Source: Clostridiales bacterium FE2011 (lineage in GTDB: Bacteria; Bacillota; Clostridia; Christensenellales; Aristaeellaceae). Taken from it: a stretch of DNA of 64,000 nt. The notes under the pieces were generated by a model. It worked only from the letters and a program-made list of their open reading frames with translations, was not told the origin of the DNA and did no database searches. A program made the translations under genes and the position numbers. This document shows, piece by piece, positions 18,414 through 25,397 of this stretch (position 1 is the first letter of the stretch; each line of letters begins with the position of its first letter). The stretch spans positions 1,178,001 to 1,242,000 of the forward strand of contig CP069418.1 of NCBI GenBank assembly GCA_017569305.1, given 5' to 3'.

Positions 18414-19036
18414 TTCCCGCAGGAGTCAATTTCCCTCAGATCCTTTACGATCCTGTCTTCCTGCCCCGTTGCCTCAACGCAGGTGTCCGGCGCCAGGAAA
18501 AGCAAAGCCTTCACGCCTGCGTCCTTCGCGCAGTAAACGTCCAGCGTCCGGTCTCCCACATACCAGGTCTGTTCCGGATCCAGGCCGTATTTCTCTACCA
18601 GGAACCTCACCCCTTCACCCGAGGGTTTGGGCGCAAATCCATACATGGAGGTTACCACTTCCCTGAAGCACTTCAGGACTCCCAGCCGCTCCAGGATCGG
18701 TTCGGAGGAACTTCCCCGGTGTGTATAGACAAAATGAACAGCCCCGGCTTCCTGCAGCCTTTCCAGCGTTTCCTTCGCTCCGTTAATCAGGGTGATCAGG
18801 TCATCCAGTGCGTGTGTATGCTTCTGGTACTGGGCGAACACTTCTCGCACCGTCTTTCCGCACTGACTGCCGATCTCCTCCATGTAGGCAGTGCAGGATT
18901 TCTGCTTCACAACTTTCAGGATATAATCTTTCGGATCATTTATTCCTTCATCAGCTGCCGTTCTGGCGGCTGCCTCAACAATCACGCCATAGGAATCCAG
19001 CAATGTACCGTCCAGATCCCAGATATACGCTGTCAT
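18410..19036 (-). CDS. HAD family hydrolase (phosphoglycolate phosphatase-like)
   Basis: A 208-residue haloacid dehalogenase-superfamily phosphatase. Motif I is DLDGTLLDS with nucleophile Asp7 and Asp9. Motif II is in VYTHRGSS, the lysine motif in APKPSGEG and the acidic motif in YVGDRTLDV. A helical cap (about 15-85) lies between motifs I and II, as in subfamily I enzymes acting on small phosphorylated compounds. The coding strand has GGAGGAG about eleven bases before the ATG. The substrate is unknown. Its stop codon lies in the last linker of hairpin array A. Confidence 0.88.
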   Translation of the reverse strand: MTAYIWDLDGTLLDSYGVIVEAAARTAADEGINDPKDYILKVVKQKSCTAYMEEIGSQCGKTVREVFAQYQKHTHALDDLITLINGAKETLERLQEAGAVHFVYTHRGSSSEPILERLGVLKCFREVVTSMYGFAPKPSGEGVRFLVEKYGLDPEQTWYVGDRTLDVYCAKDAGVKALLFLAPDTCVEATGQEDRIVKDLREIDSCGK

Positions 19037-19123
19037 TTCCGGTCACTCTCCTCCGCCGGCGTCAGTACCGGTCTTTGTCATTATACAGAAACCCGACCGG
19101 ATTGCAAACCAATAACCGCGCAC

Positions 19124-19151
19124 TTGTATTCCCGCCATCCTGATGTATAAT
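19124..19151 (+). promoter_or_regulatory. Promoter of the thioesterase-msrA pair
   Basis: TTGTAT (19124-19129), 16-bp spacer, TATAAT (19146-19151), located 33 bases before the thioesterase ATG. Confidence 0.6.
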
Positions 19152-19183
19152 CTCCATATACTGTTTTGCAGGGAGGGTTGCTC

Positions 19184-19618
19184 ATGGCGCCGTATTCCCA
19201 TCGGGTTCAGTACTATGAAACCGATATGATGGGTGTTGTTCATCATGCCAACTATATCCACTGGATGGAGGAAGCCCGGATCCAATGGATGGATCAGCTG
19301 GGGTTCCCGTACACGGCTATGGAGGAAAAAGGAATCGTCTCCCCGGTCAAAGCCATCTCCTGTGAATATAAGACTCCCTGCACCTTCGGGGATACGGTCA
19401 GCGTGGACATATCGGTCGAATCTTTCAATGGCGTCGTGATGACCATCCGCTATGTCATGCGAAAGAACCCGGACGATATCGTCTGTGAAGCCCGATCCGA
19501 GCATGTCTTCCTGACCCGGGAAGGCCGCTTTGTCCGGTTAAAGCGGGAGATGCCGGATTTCTGCGAGGCAATCGAAAACTCTATGAACACAGTAACAGGA
19601 AAGGAACAGGAATCATGA
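19184..19618 (+). CDS. Acyl-CoA thioesterase, 4HBT/YbgC family
   Basis: A 144-residue single hot-dog-fold protein. It has the family motif YYETDMMGVVHHANYIHWMEE (about 10-30), where Asp14 is the expected catalytic residue. These enzymes hydrolyse acyl-CoA or acyl-ACP thioesters and usually form tetramers in the cytoplasm. GGGAGGG at 19171-19177 decides the ATG at 19184. The stop overlaps the msrA start as ATGA, so the two are translated together. The chain-length preference is unknown. Confidence 0.88.
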   Translation: MAPYSHRVQYYETDMMGVVHHANYIHWMEEARIQWMDQLGFPYTAMEEKGIVSPVKAISCEYKTPCTFGDTVSVDISVESFNGVVMTIRYVMRKNPDDIVCEARSEHVFLTREGRFVRLKREMPDFCEAIENSMNTVTGKEQES

Positions 19619-20103
19619 AAACCATTTATCTTGCCGGCGGCTGCTTCTGGGGAATGCAGAAGTTCTTTGATCAGTTTGACGGCGTTCTCCACACGGAAGT
19701 CGGTTATGCCAACGGTCCGGACAAAGCTCCCTCCTATGAGGATGTCTGCGCTGACAGCGGTCATGCCGAAACCCTCCGCATCGATTATGACGAAACCAGT
19801 ATCACACTGGCGGAACTGCTGAAGTACTATTTCATGGTTATTGATCCCCTGTCCGTCAACCGCCAGGGACATGATGAAGGCATTCAGTACCGTACCGGTA
19901 TCTACTATACGGATGAATCCCTCCTTCCGGAGATTCAGGCCTTTTATCAGGCGGAAGAAAAGAAAGCCGGCGCAAAGCTGGCTGTGGAGCTGGAGCCCCT
20001 CCGGAATTTCTTTTCTGCCGAGGAGTATCACCAGAAATACCTGGACAAGAATCCCGGCGGTTACTGCCATATCCCGAATCAGTATTTCAACCTGAAAAAA
20101 TAA
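19615..20103 (+). CDS. msrA: Peptide methionine-(S)-S-oxide reductase MsrA
   Basis: A 162-residue MsrA, which reduces methionine-S-sulfoxide in proteins and so repairs oxidative damage. The active site GGCFWGMQ is at residues 8-15 with nucleophile Cys10. Other family features are TEVGYANG, HAETLRIDYD and YRTGIYY. Cys45 and Cys153 are further cysteines that could resolve the intermediate. It starts inside the end of the thioesterase gene. No MsrB gene or domain is visible nearby. Confidence 0.95.
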   Translation: MKTIYLAGGCFWGMQKFFDQFDGVLHTEVGYANGPDKAPSYEDVCADSGHAETLRIDYDETSITLAELLKYYFMVIDPLSVNRQGHDEGIQYRTGIYYTDESLLPEIQAFYQAEEKKAGAKLAVELEPLRNFFSAEEYHQKYLDKNPGGYCHIPNQYFNLKK

Positions 20104-20130
20104 CCCGATTCTTACGAACCAGGTCATCTT

Positions 20131-20880
20131 TCAAATGTATTTGCGCAGGCTGACCCACAGCCTGCTCTTTTTTGTTTCATATTCAATCCCGTCATATATG
20201 GCCTTGCCGAAGCCCCGAACCGAAAGGATATCTCCTTCCTTCAGCCTTGTGCTTTTATCCGTTATGACCCGTCCGTTCACAAAAACTTTTTCTGCGCCAA
20301 ACAGCTTTTCCGCCTGTCCACGGGACAACCCCGTGAAGGCTGCCGTTATGGCGTCCAGCCGTTCCGAAATCACATTCAGCCGCAATGGTGCATACTCCGG
20401 CTGAACCTCCGGAATGCCTGTTCCGCACACCTCCGCAGTCACAGCCGTTTTGCGAACCTGCGTCAGGGAAGCGGCCAGCATTTCCGCCGCCGAGGACAGG
20501 CAGAAGAACCATGCCCGTTTCCCCTTCACCAGGATATCCCCGGTCAGGCTGCGGTCTATGCCCAGGTTCATGATTGCACCCAGATAATCCCTGTGTGACA
20601 GTTCCTCCGCGTATTTCATGGACTTTGGCGTCACCGCCACCACACTGATCGGCGGTTCCGCCGGTCCCGCGTCCCTTTCATCCCCCGCTACCAGGATTTT
20701 CCGTTCTGCCGCCTCGTATCCGCCTGTCAGGATAAAGGCATATCGGGCTGCTTCCGGACTGCGCAGCAGTTCGTCCTGTTCCGCCGGGGACAAAAAGCCG
20801 GAATACTGCCAGTTTCCGGTTCGTTCGCTTCTCCGGCACAGGTCCAGCAGATGCCGGAGCGTTGCTTCATTCTCGTTCAT
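20131..20880 (-). CDS. YlmH-like S4-domain RNA-binding protein
   Basis: A 249-residue protein resembling YlmH. An N-terminal region precedes a central domain with RDYLGAIMNLGIDRSLTGDI, which is the YlmH hallmark. The C-terminal S4 RNA-binding domain (about 175-235) contains RLDAI and LFGAEKVFVNGRVI. YlmH proteins bind ribosomal RNA or stalled 50S subunits and have been linked to ribosome rescue. In many Firmicutes the gene sits beside ftsZ, but here it stands alone. It ends 27 bases from the convergent msrA stop. Confidence 0.85.
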   Translation of the reverse strand: MNENEATLRHLLDLCRRSERTGNWQYSGFLSPAEQDELLRSPEAARYAFILTGGYEAAERKILVAGDERDAGPAEPPISVVAVTPKSMKYAEELSHRDYLGAIMNLGIDRSLTGDILVKGKRAWFFCLSSAAEMLAASLTQVRKTAVTAEVCGTGIPEVQPEYAPLRLNVISERLDAITAAFTGLSRGQAEKLFGAEKVFVNGRVITDKSTRLKEGDILSVRGFGKAIYDGIEYETKKSRLWVSLRKYI

Positions 20881-20915
20881 ATAGCCTCGTTTAACTGATA
20901 GAATGATCTTCAGGT

Positions 20916-20940
20916 CCGGATCAGATCCGGCTTTTTCTTT
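20916..20940 (+). terminator. Weak hairpin with T-tract
   Basis: CCGGAT (20916-20921) pairs with ATCCGG (20925-20930), followed by CTTTTTCTTT. It lies between the divergent S4 gene and the xylanase promoter, so it may stop antisense or read-through RNA. Confidence 0.35.
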
Positions 20941-21015
20941 TCACTGTTTTATTCTATCCTCCCGGATATTGTATGGCAAGATAAAAACAACCAGAAATAA
21001 GTATTGTTTAATCAT

Positions 21016-21062
21016 TTGTTGGTACAACTTATTGACATAATGTACGTACAACGGTGTATAAT
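21016..21062 (+). promoter_or_regulatory. Xylanase promoter with two AraR-like operators
   Basis: TTGACA (21032-21037) and TATAAT (21057-21062) are 19 bases apart. TTGTTGGTACAAC (21016-21028) lies just before the -35. ATGTACGTACAAC (21040-21052), with the perfect palindrome TGTACGTACA, lies in the spacer. The pattern resembles operators of GntR-family AraR regulators. A similar site occurs at 53071-53083. Confidence 0.6.
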
Positions 21063-21097
21063 TAATCAACAAAAATGATTAAGGAAGGGGATCTTGG

Positions 21098-22180
21098 ATG
21101 AGCGAAATTCTTTCTCTGGCCAAGGCTTACGAAAAGTATTTCAAAATCGGAGCAGCGGTTTCCCCTATGCAGGTCAAAAAGCATCACGACCTGCTTCTGC
21201 AGCAGTTCAACAGTCTGACGGCAGAAAACGAAATGAAGTATGAACCGACCGAACCGGAGGAAGGGAAATTCTGTTTTGATCTGGCAGATCCCATTGTGGC
21301 TATGGCACGGGAGATGAGCGTGAAAATCCGTGCCCATGCGCCTGTCTGGCATAACCAGACGCCCGCCTGGATGTATCTTGACGGTGACCGTCCCGCCGCG
21401 CCGGAGTTGATTTATGAGCGCATTGACGCCCACACGAAAGCCCTGTGCGAACACTTTAACCAGGATGTATATGCCTGGGATGTGGTGAATGAAGCCACCC
21501 GGGATGACGTACCCGATCCGGAAAAGAATCCGGGAGAAAGCCCCGTTTATCGCAACAGTGAGTACTATAAACTCTGCGGCACCGGCTTCATCGAAGCAGC
21601 CTTCCGCTCCATGTCCAAATATGCCGCCCCTGATGCCCAGCTCTTTTATAACGACTATAGCGAAACTGTCCCGGATAAACGGGATCGTATCGTTTCCCTG
21701 ATCCGTAACCTGCAGGAAAAAGGCTGCCGCGTCGACGGTATCGGTATGCAGCAGCACCATATGGCAGTTCCCGATTATGACGAAATCAAACGCTCCATCG
21801 AAATCTACGCAAATATGGGTCTGCGTATCCATGTGACCGAGCTGGATATCTCCATGATGGCCACCTTCAATCAGGGTAATTACCGCCTTAAGCCGGGAGA
21901 CCCGGGATTTGAGGAATATATTAAGGAAGCACTGAAAACAACTCCCGAAAAGCTCGCAAAGATCAACGAAATCTACGTCAAACTCTTCGAGATCTATCGC
22001 AGCTATGCCGATGTGATCGACTGCGTCACCACCTGGGGTATAGCGGACGATTATACCTGGCTGGATTTCTTCGGAATGAAGCCTGGTTCACCAATCATCA
22101 AGCAGCATCCTCTGCTCTTTGACATCAACGGTGAACCAAAACCCTGTGTCGCGCAGCTCATCGATGCCGTCAAAAACTGA
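21098..22180 (+). CDS. GH10 endo-1,4-beta-xylanase, intracellular
   Basis: A 360-residue glycoside hydrolase family 10 enzyme, a single (beta/alpha)8 catalytic domain that cleaves internal beta-1,4 bonds in xylan or xylo-oligosaccharides. The acid/base is Glu132 in WDVVNEA and the nucleophile Glu248 in VTELDIS. Other family features are TAENEMKYEP and HAPVWHNQTP. There is no signal peptide or carbohydrate-binding module, so it probably acts on imported xylo-oligomers. AAGGAAGGGG precedes the ATG. A controlled promoter lies at 21016-21062. Confidence 0.95.
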   Translation: MSEILSLAKAYEKYFKIGAAVSPMQVKKHHDLLLQQFNSLTAENEMKYEPTEPEEGKFCFDLADPIVAMAREMSVKIRAHAPVWHNQTPAWMYLDGDRPAAPELIYERIDAHTKALCEHFNQDVYAWDVVNEATRDDVPDPEKNPGESPVYRNSEYYKLCGTGFIEAAFRSMSKYAAPDAQLFYNDYSETVPDKRDRIVSLIRNLQEKGCRVDGIGMQQHHMAVPDYDEIKRSIEIYANMGLRIHVTELDISMMATFNQGNYRLKPGDPGFEEYIKEALKTTPEKLAKINEIYVKLFEIYRSYADVIDCVTTWGIADDYTWLDFFGMKPGSPIIKQHPLLFDINGEPKPCVAQLIDAVKN

Positions 22181-22184
22181 CCCA

Positions 22185-22217
22185 AACCAGACAAGGGGAC
22201 GGTTCTTTTGTCTGGTT
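22185..22217. repeat. REP-like palindrome with GGGGACGGTTC loop
   Basis: AACCAGACAA (22185-22194) and TTGTCTGGTT (22208-22217) are perfect inverted arms around GGGGACGGTTC. Hairpins with this kind of loop are scattered in many Firmicutes genomes, which is from memory. Only one copy is seen here. It starts four bases after the xylanase stop and may also end that transcript. Confidence 0.55.
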
Positions 22218-22247
22218 CGAACAATTTGTCATCCATGAAACACAGCA

Positions 22248-22270
22248 GCCGTCCGGACTTTCCGGACGGC
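22248..22270. terminator. GC-rich hairpin between xylanase and MerR genes
   Basis: GCCGTCCGGA (22248-22257) pairs perfectly with TCCGGACGGC (22261-22270). T-tracts are poor on both sides, so its strength as a terminator is uncertain. Confidence 0.55.
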
Positions 22271-22277
22271 CGTCTTC

Positions 22278-22670
22278 TTATGCCTGCTTATCTTTTTTCT
22301 GTTCAGCCTGATACGCCTTCAGCTTCTCTGTGAAGAAGTTCAGCTTCCAGGTCACCTTGTCCAGGTGCTCCTGCATCTCAGCCATCCGTTCCAGCACCCG
22401 TTCCCGATGTTCCCGCAGAAGCTCCACCCGCTCTTCAAGCGTGTGATCTCCTTCATGGGTCAGCTTAACAAAGCGTGCAATCTCCTGGATGGACATACCG
22501 GTATTCTTCAGGCACCGAATCAGTCCCAGCCGTTCCAGGTCTTCCTCTGAATACTGCCGGAACCCTCCCTGGCTGCGTTCCACGCCGGAGATCAGGCCTT
22601 CCTTCTCATAATACCGCAGGGTATGGGTTGAAAGTCCCGTTTTATTGCTTACATCCTGAATCGAATACAT
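22278..22670 (-). CDS. MerR-family regulator (AdhR/YraB-like)
   Basis: A 130-residue MerR regulator. The winged helix-turn-helix is at the N-terminus (YSIQDVSNKTGLSTHTLRYYEKEGL, residues 2-26). A dimerising coiled coil (about 75-120) and a lysine-rich tail follow. It lacks the cysteine pattern of metal sensors. The ATG at 22670 has GGGAGG six bases upstream; an ATG at 22691 would overlap that site. Three MerR-type operators lie at 22692-22709, 23918-23935 and 24146-24163, so it probably controls itself, the adjacent oxidoreductase and the aldo/keto reductase. Relatives such as AdhR respond to aldehydes. Confidence 0.88.
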   Translation of the reverse strand: MYSIQDVSNKTGLSTHTLRYYEKEGLISGVERSQGGFRQYSEEDLERLGLIRCLKNTGMSIQEIARFVKLTHEGDHTLEERVELLREHRERVLERMAEMQEHLDKVTWKLNFFTEKLKAYQAEQKKDKQA

Positions 22671-22691
22671 ATCGAACCTCCCGGTTATCAC

Positions 22692-22719
22692 CTTAGAGTA
22701 AACTTCAACTTCATGTCAA
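22692..22719 (-). promoter_or_regulatory. Candidate MerR autoregulatory site
   Basis: CTTAGAGTAAACTTCAAC (22692-22709) is an imperfect relative of the operators at 23918 and 24146. A minus-strand TTGACA is at 22714-22719, with only a weak -10 (TAAGGT) after it. Confidence 0.45.
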
Positions 22720-22728
22720 TTCTACCCG

Positions 22729-22862
22729 ATAAACTCCTGTCTGTAAAGATCAGGAGTTTATATCATGTCGCGAAGCGATATTTCATATTGGCCGGAACGG
22801 CCAATATTTCACAAATCAGCGTAGCTGGTTTATTTCACATCCGTCGCAGACGGATATTTCAT
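22729..22862. repeat. Hairpin array B: five stems with constant linkers
   Basis: A hairpin at 22729-22761 (11-bp arms, 11-base loop) is followed by four short ones: 22765-22781 (7-bp arms, loop gaa), 22787-22805 (8-bp, gaa), 22813-22831 (8-bp, gta) and 22839-22855 (7-bp, gca). The short hairpins are separated or ended by TTCAT, ATTTCAC, ATTTCAC and ATTTCAT. The arm sequences differ while pairing is kept, with occasional G-T pairs. The array lies between the Gfo/Idh stop and the MerR promoter. Its architecture matches array A. Confidence 0.75.
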
Positions 22863-22898
22863 TTTCAAGTCAAACCTTTCCGGCCTGTCAACTGATCA

Positions 22899-23867
22899 TC
22901 AATATCCGATTTCCTTCAGTATCCTGTCCGTAACCCGTGCAACCAGCAGTGAGAAGTCCTTAGACACATGCGGCTTTTCTCCGGTCAGGATACAGTGGCT
23001 CAGCTGTTCCGATTCCAGGGCATAGTTGTTCGGTGCTGTCACCGTCTTTGTTTCCTTCACCCCATTCTTGATGATGGTATAAGGAATCTCACCACACTGG
23101 TTGAACTCCACCGGGGATACGATCTCGCCCAGGGTCCCGTGGATATGGAACCGGTCCAGCCGTCCGGTCGGCAGCAACATGCCGCAGTCCAGGTTTGCCA
23201 CCGCTTCATTTTCATACAGCAGCAGGGCTGAAGTGAACAGGTCAATCTTTTTGTCAGAGAACTGTGCTGTCGCCCGTACAGTATCCGGCTCCTTCCCCAG
23301 CATCCACATTGCCATGCTGATTGCATAGCAGCCGAGGTCATACAGGGCTCCGCCGTATGTTTCCTTCCGCAGGCGGATATCCGTATCCGGTCTCCTGCCG
23401 GTGATGAATGCAGACTCCAGGTACCGGATTTCTCCGATCACGCCGGCGTCCAGCTCTGCCTTCACAGCTTTCACAAACGGGCTGTGCAGATAGGCAAAGG
23501 CTTCCATCAACATAACGCCGTTTTCCTCCGCCGCCTGGAACATCTCTTTAGCCTGCGCTTCTGAAACCGCCAGCGGCTTTTCACACAGCACATGTTTCTT
23601 TGCCTTCAGGGCTTTAACCGTCCACTCACAGTGAATATCATTGGGCAGCGGAATATAAACCGCTTCCACCTCCGGATCTGCCAGCAGTTCATCATAGCTG
23701 CCGTAAGCCTTCTGAAAGCCAAACTCTTCCTGATATAGTTTTGCTTTTTCCAGTTTTCTGCCCGCAATGGCATACAGCTCGCAGTGCTCCGCCAGCTGCA
23801 TGCCCGGTATTGTCTGTCCCCGGGCAATATCCGCTGTTCCCAGTACGCCCCACTTAACTTTTCTCAT
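22899..23867 (-). CDS. Gfo/Idh/MocA family oxidoreductase
   Basis: A 322-residue NAD(P)-dependent oxidoreductase. The N-terminal Rossmann fold begins WGVLGTADIARG (5-16). The catalytic-lysine motif LCEKPLA is near residue 95. The C-terminal alpha/beta domain contains YDLGCYAIS and supplies the substrate-binding histidine region. The family oxidises or reduces sugars, inositols and trans-dihydrodiols. GGGAGG precedes the ATG at 23867 by six bases. An ATG at 23909 would start at the -10 box. Its promoter carries a MerR operator, so it is probably co-regulated with the reductase genes at 24227-26573. Confidence 0.88.
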   Translation of the reverse strand: MRKVKWGVLGTADIARGQTIPGMQLAEHCELYAIAGRKLEKAKLYQEEFGFQKAYGSYDELLADPEVEAVYIPLPNDIHCEWTVKALKAKKHVLCEKPLAVSEAQAKEMFQAAEENGVMLMEAFAYLHSPFVKAVKAELDAGVIGEIRYLESAFITGRRPDTDIRLRKETYGGALYDLGCYAISMAMWMLGKEPDTVRATAQFSDKKIDLFTSALLLYENEAVANLDCGMLLPTGRLDRFHIHGTLGEIVSPVEFNQCGEIPYTIIKNGVKETKTVTAPNNYALESEQLSHCILTGEKPHVSKDFSLLVARVTDRILKEIGY

Positions 23868-23908
23868 AATAATCCTCCCGTAAGTATAAAACGTTTTCCT
23901 TTGTCTCA

Positions 23909-23939
23909 ATCATAAACCTTAAAGTTTACTCTAAGTCAA
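23909..23939 (-). promoter_or_regulatory. MerR-type promoter of the Gfo/Idh gene
   Basis: Minus strand TTGACT (23934-23939), 19-bp spacer, TATGAT (23909-23914). The operator CTTAAAGTTTACTCTAAG fills 23918-23935. A 19-bp spacer is the usual sign of MerR-type activation. Confidence 0.7.
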
Positions 23940-24141
23940 CAGCCGCAAATGATAAAGTCATATCCATCATTCACAATGTGAATACCATTCCCCCGCTTCG
24001 CCCGATTTATGTGCGTCAGTGTCTTTGCGGACAAAGGCGCAGCGCAATCGGAGGATGTGGTTCGGTTTTTCAGCAACTCTCCGCCGCAGCGGATAATTCT
24101 GAATTATGAATTTTGAATTGGAAACTGCCACTTGTTTACTA
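23940..24141. other. Intergenic region without a recognisable gene
   Basis: It holds a small inverted repeat ATTCAC-aat-GTGAAT near 23970 and a run of TTCTGAATT-like units at about 24095-24120 (see also 34194 and 61795). I see no coding frame with a ribosome site. Confidence 0.4.
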
Positions 24142-24172
24142 TTGACTTAGAGCTAGCTCTAAGGTCTATCAT
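24142..24172 (+). promoter_or_regulatory. MerR-type promoter with perfect palindrome before the reductase operon
   Basis: TTGACT (24142-24147), 19-bp spacer, TATCAT (24167-24172). The spacer is almost filled by the perfect 18-bp palindrome CTTAGAGCTAGCTCTAAG (24146-24163). It is the best of the three related sites. Confidence 0.8.
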
Positions 24173-24226
24173 ATCCTTACACCAGAAATTTTTCTCCCCT
24201 GACACATTAGGAAGGAGGATCTTTAT

Positions 24227-25360
24227 ATGAAATACCGCACCATGGGTAAACTCGGCATCAAATCCTCTGCCTTCGGCCTGGGCTGCATGCGTTTCAATGG
24301 CGCCGCCTCCGGAGACAGCGTCATTGACGAACAGAAAGCCGTCTCCCTGATTCGCCGGGCCATCGACGGCGGCGTCACCTACATCGACACCGCCTATGTC
24401 TATCTGGACAAAACATCCGAAATTGTCCTGGGTAAAGCCCTGCAGGACGGTTACCGAGACAAGGTCACCATCGCTACCAAAGTCCCGCCGGATGCGGTCA
24501 ACAGCCGTGCGGATATGGAAGCCATCCTGGCGGAAGAGCTGAAAAAGCTGCAGACAGACCATATCGACTTCTACCTCATGCATGCCATGAACAAGCAGAA
24601 GTGGGAGCATATGAAAGCCATCGGCGCGCCTCAGTTCTTTGATGATATGAAAAAGGAAGGAAAGATCCGCTACAAGTGCTTCTCCTTCCACGGCCCCTAC
24701 GAGGAATTCGAGTATATCCTCAATGACTGGGACTGGGATATGTGCCAGATTCAGTATAACTTCATGGACATCAACAATCAGGCCGGCACCAAAGGCCTGG
24801 AGCTTGCCGGAAGCAAGGGCATCCCGGTAGTCATCATGGAAGGCCTCCTCGGCGGCCGTCTGGCCAATGCACCGGACAACGTGCAGGCGCTCTACGATGC
24901 CTTCCCGGTAAAACGTTCTCCCGTGGAATGGGCTTTCCGCTGGCTCTGCAACCATCCGGAAGTATCCGTAGTCCTGTCCGGCTGCAACGAAGCGGAACAG
25001 ATTGATGAAAACCTGCGGATCTTCGATACTGTGGATACCGGCATCATGAGTGAGGAAGAACTGAAGCTCATGGACGATGTTCGTGCTGCCTACATCAGCC
25101 GCACCAAGATCGGCTGCACCGGCTGCCGCTACTGCATGCCCTGTCCCAACGGCGTCAACATTCCCGGTCTGTTCTCCGTCTGGAACAATGTGTCCCTCTA
25201 CGGTATTGACCCAAAGGAAGATTGGGGGTTCAGGATGATCATGAAGAATGATGCCGGTGCAGATAAGTGTCTCGCCTGCGGTGCCTGTGAAGCCGCATGC
25301 CCCCAGCACCTGAACATTATCGACAGCCTGAGCACCGCCTGGAGCGAGTTGAACCCTTAA
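24227..25360 (+). CDS. Aldo/keto reductase with C-terminal 4Fe-4S domain
   Basis: A 377-residue protein with an aldo/keto reductase barrel (1-280) and a ferredoxin-like tail. The barrel shows GLGCMRFNG, the catalytic region DTAYVYLDKTSE and the histidine in YLMHAMN. The tail carries two cysteine clusters, C297-x2-C300-x2-C303-x2-C306-P and C348-x2-C351-x2-C354-x3-C358-P, enough for two 4Fe-4S clusters. Such fusions are common in anaerobes and may take electrons from ferredoxin. GGAGG precedes the ATG. A MerR-type promoter lies upstream, and an iron alcohol dehydrogenase follows after 37 bases. Confidence 0.92.
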   Translation: MKYRTMGKLGIKSSAFGLGCMRFNGAASGDSVIDEQKAVSLIRRAIDGGVTYIDTAYVYLDKTSEIVLGKALQDGYRDKVTIATKVPPDAVNSRADMEAILAEELKKLQTDHIDFYLMHAMNKQKWEHMKAIGAPQFFDDMKKEGKIRYKCFSFHGPYEEFEYILNDWDWDMCQIQYNFMDINNQAGTKGLELAGSKGIPVVIMEGLLGGRLANAPDNVQALYDAFPVKRSPVEWAFRWLCNHPEVSVVLSGCNEAEQIDENLRIFDTVDTGIMSEEELKLMDDVRAAYISRTKIGCTGCRYCMPCPNGVNIPGLFSVWNNVSLYGIDPKEDWGFRMIMKNDAGADKCLACGACEAACPQHLNIIDSLSTAWSELNP

Positions 25361-25397
25361 TGATGTAATGAATATCTGAAAGGAAATTTCTGCCAGC

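Noticed and set aside
23940..24141. Possible remnant gene between the Gfo/Idh and aldo/keto reductase genes
   Set aside because: No frame longer than a few dozen codons, no ribosome site and no recognisable motif.
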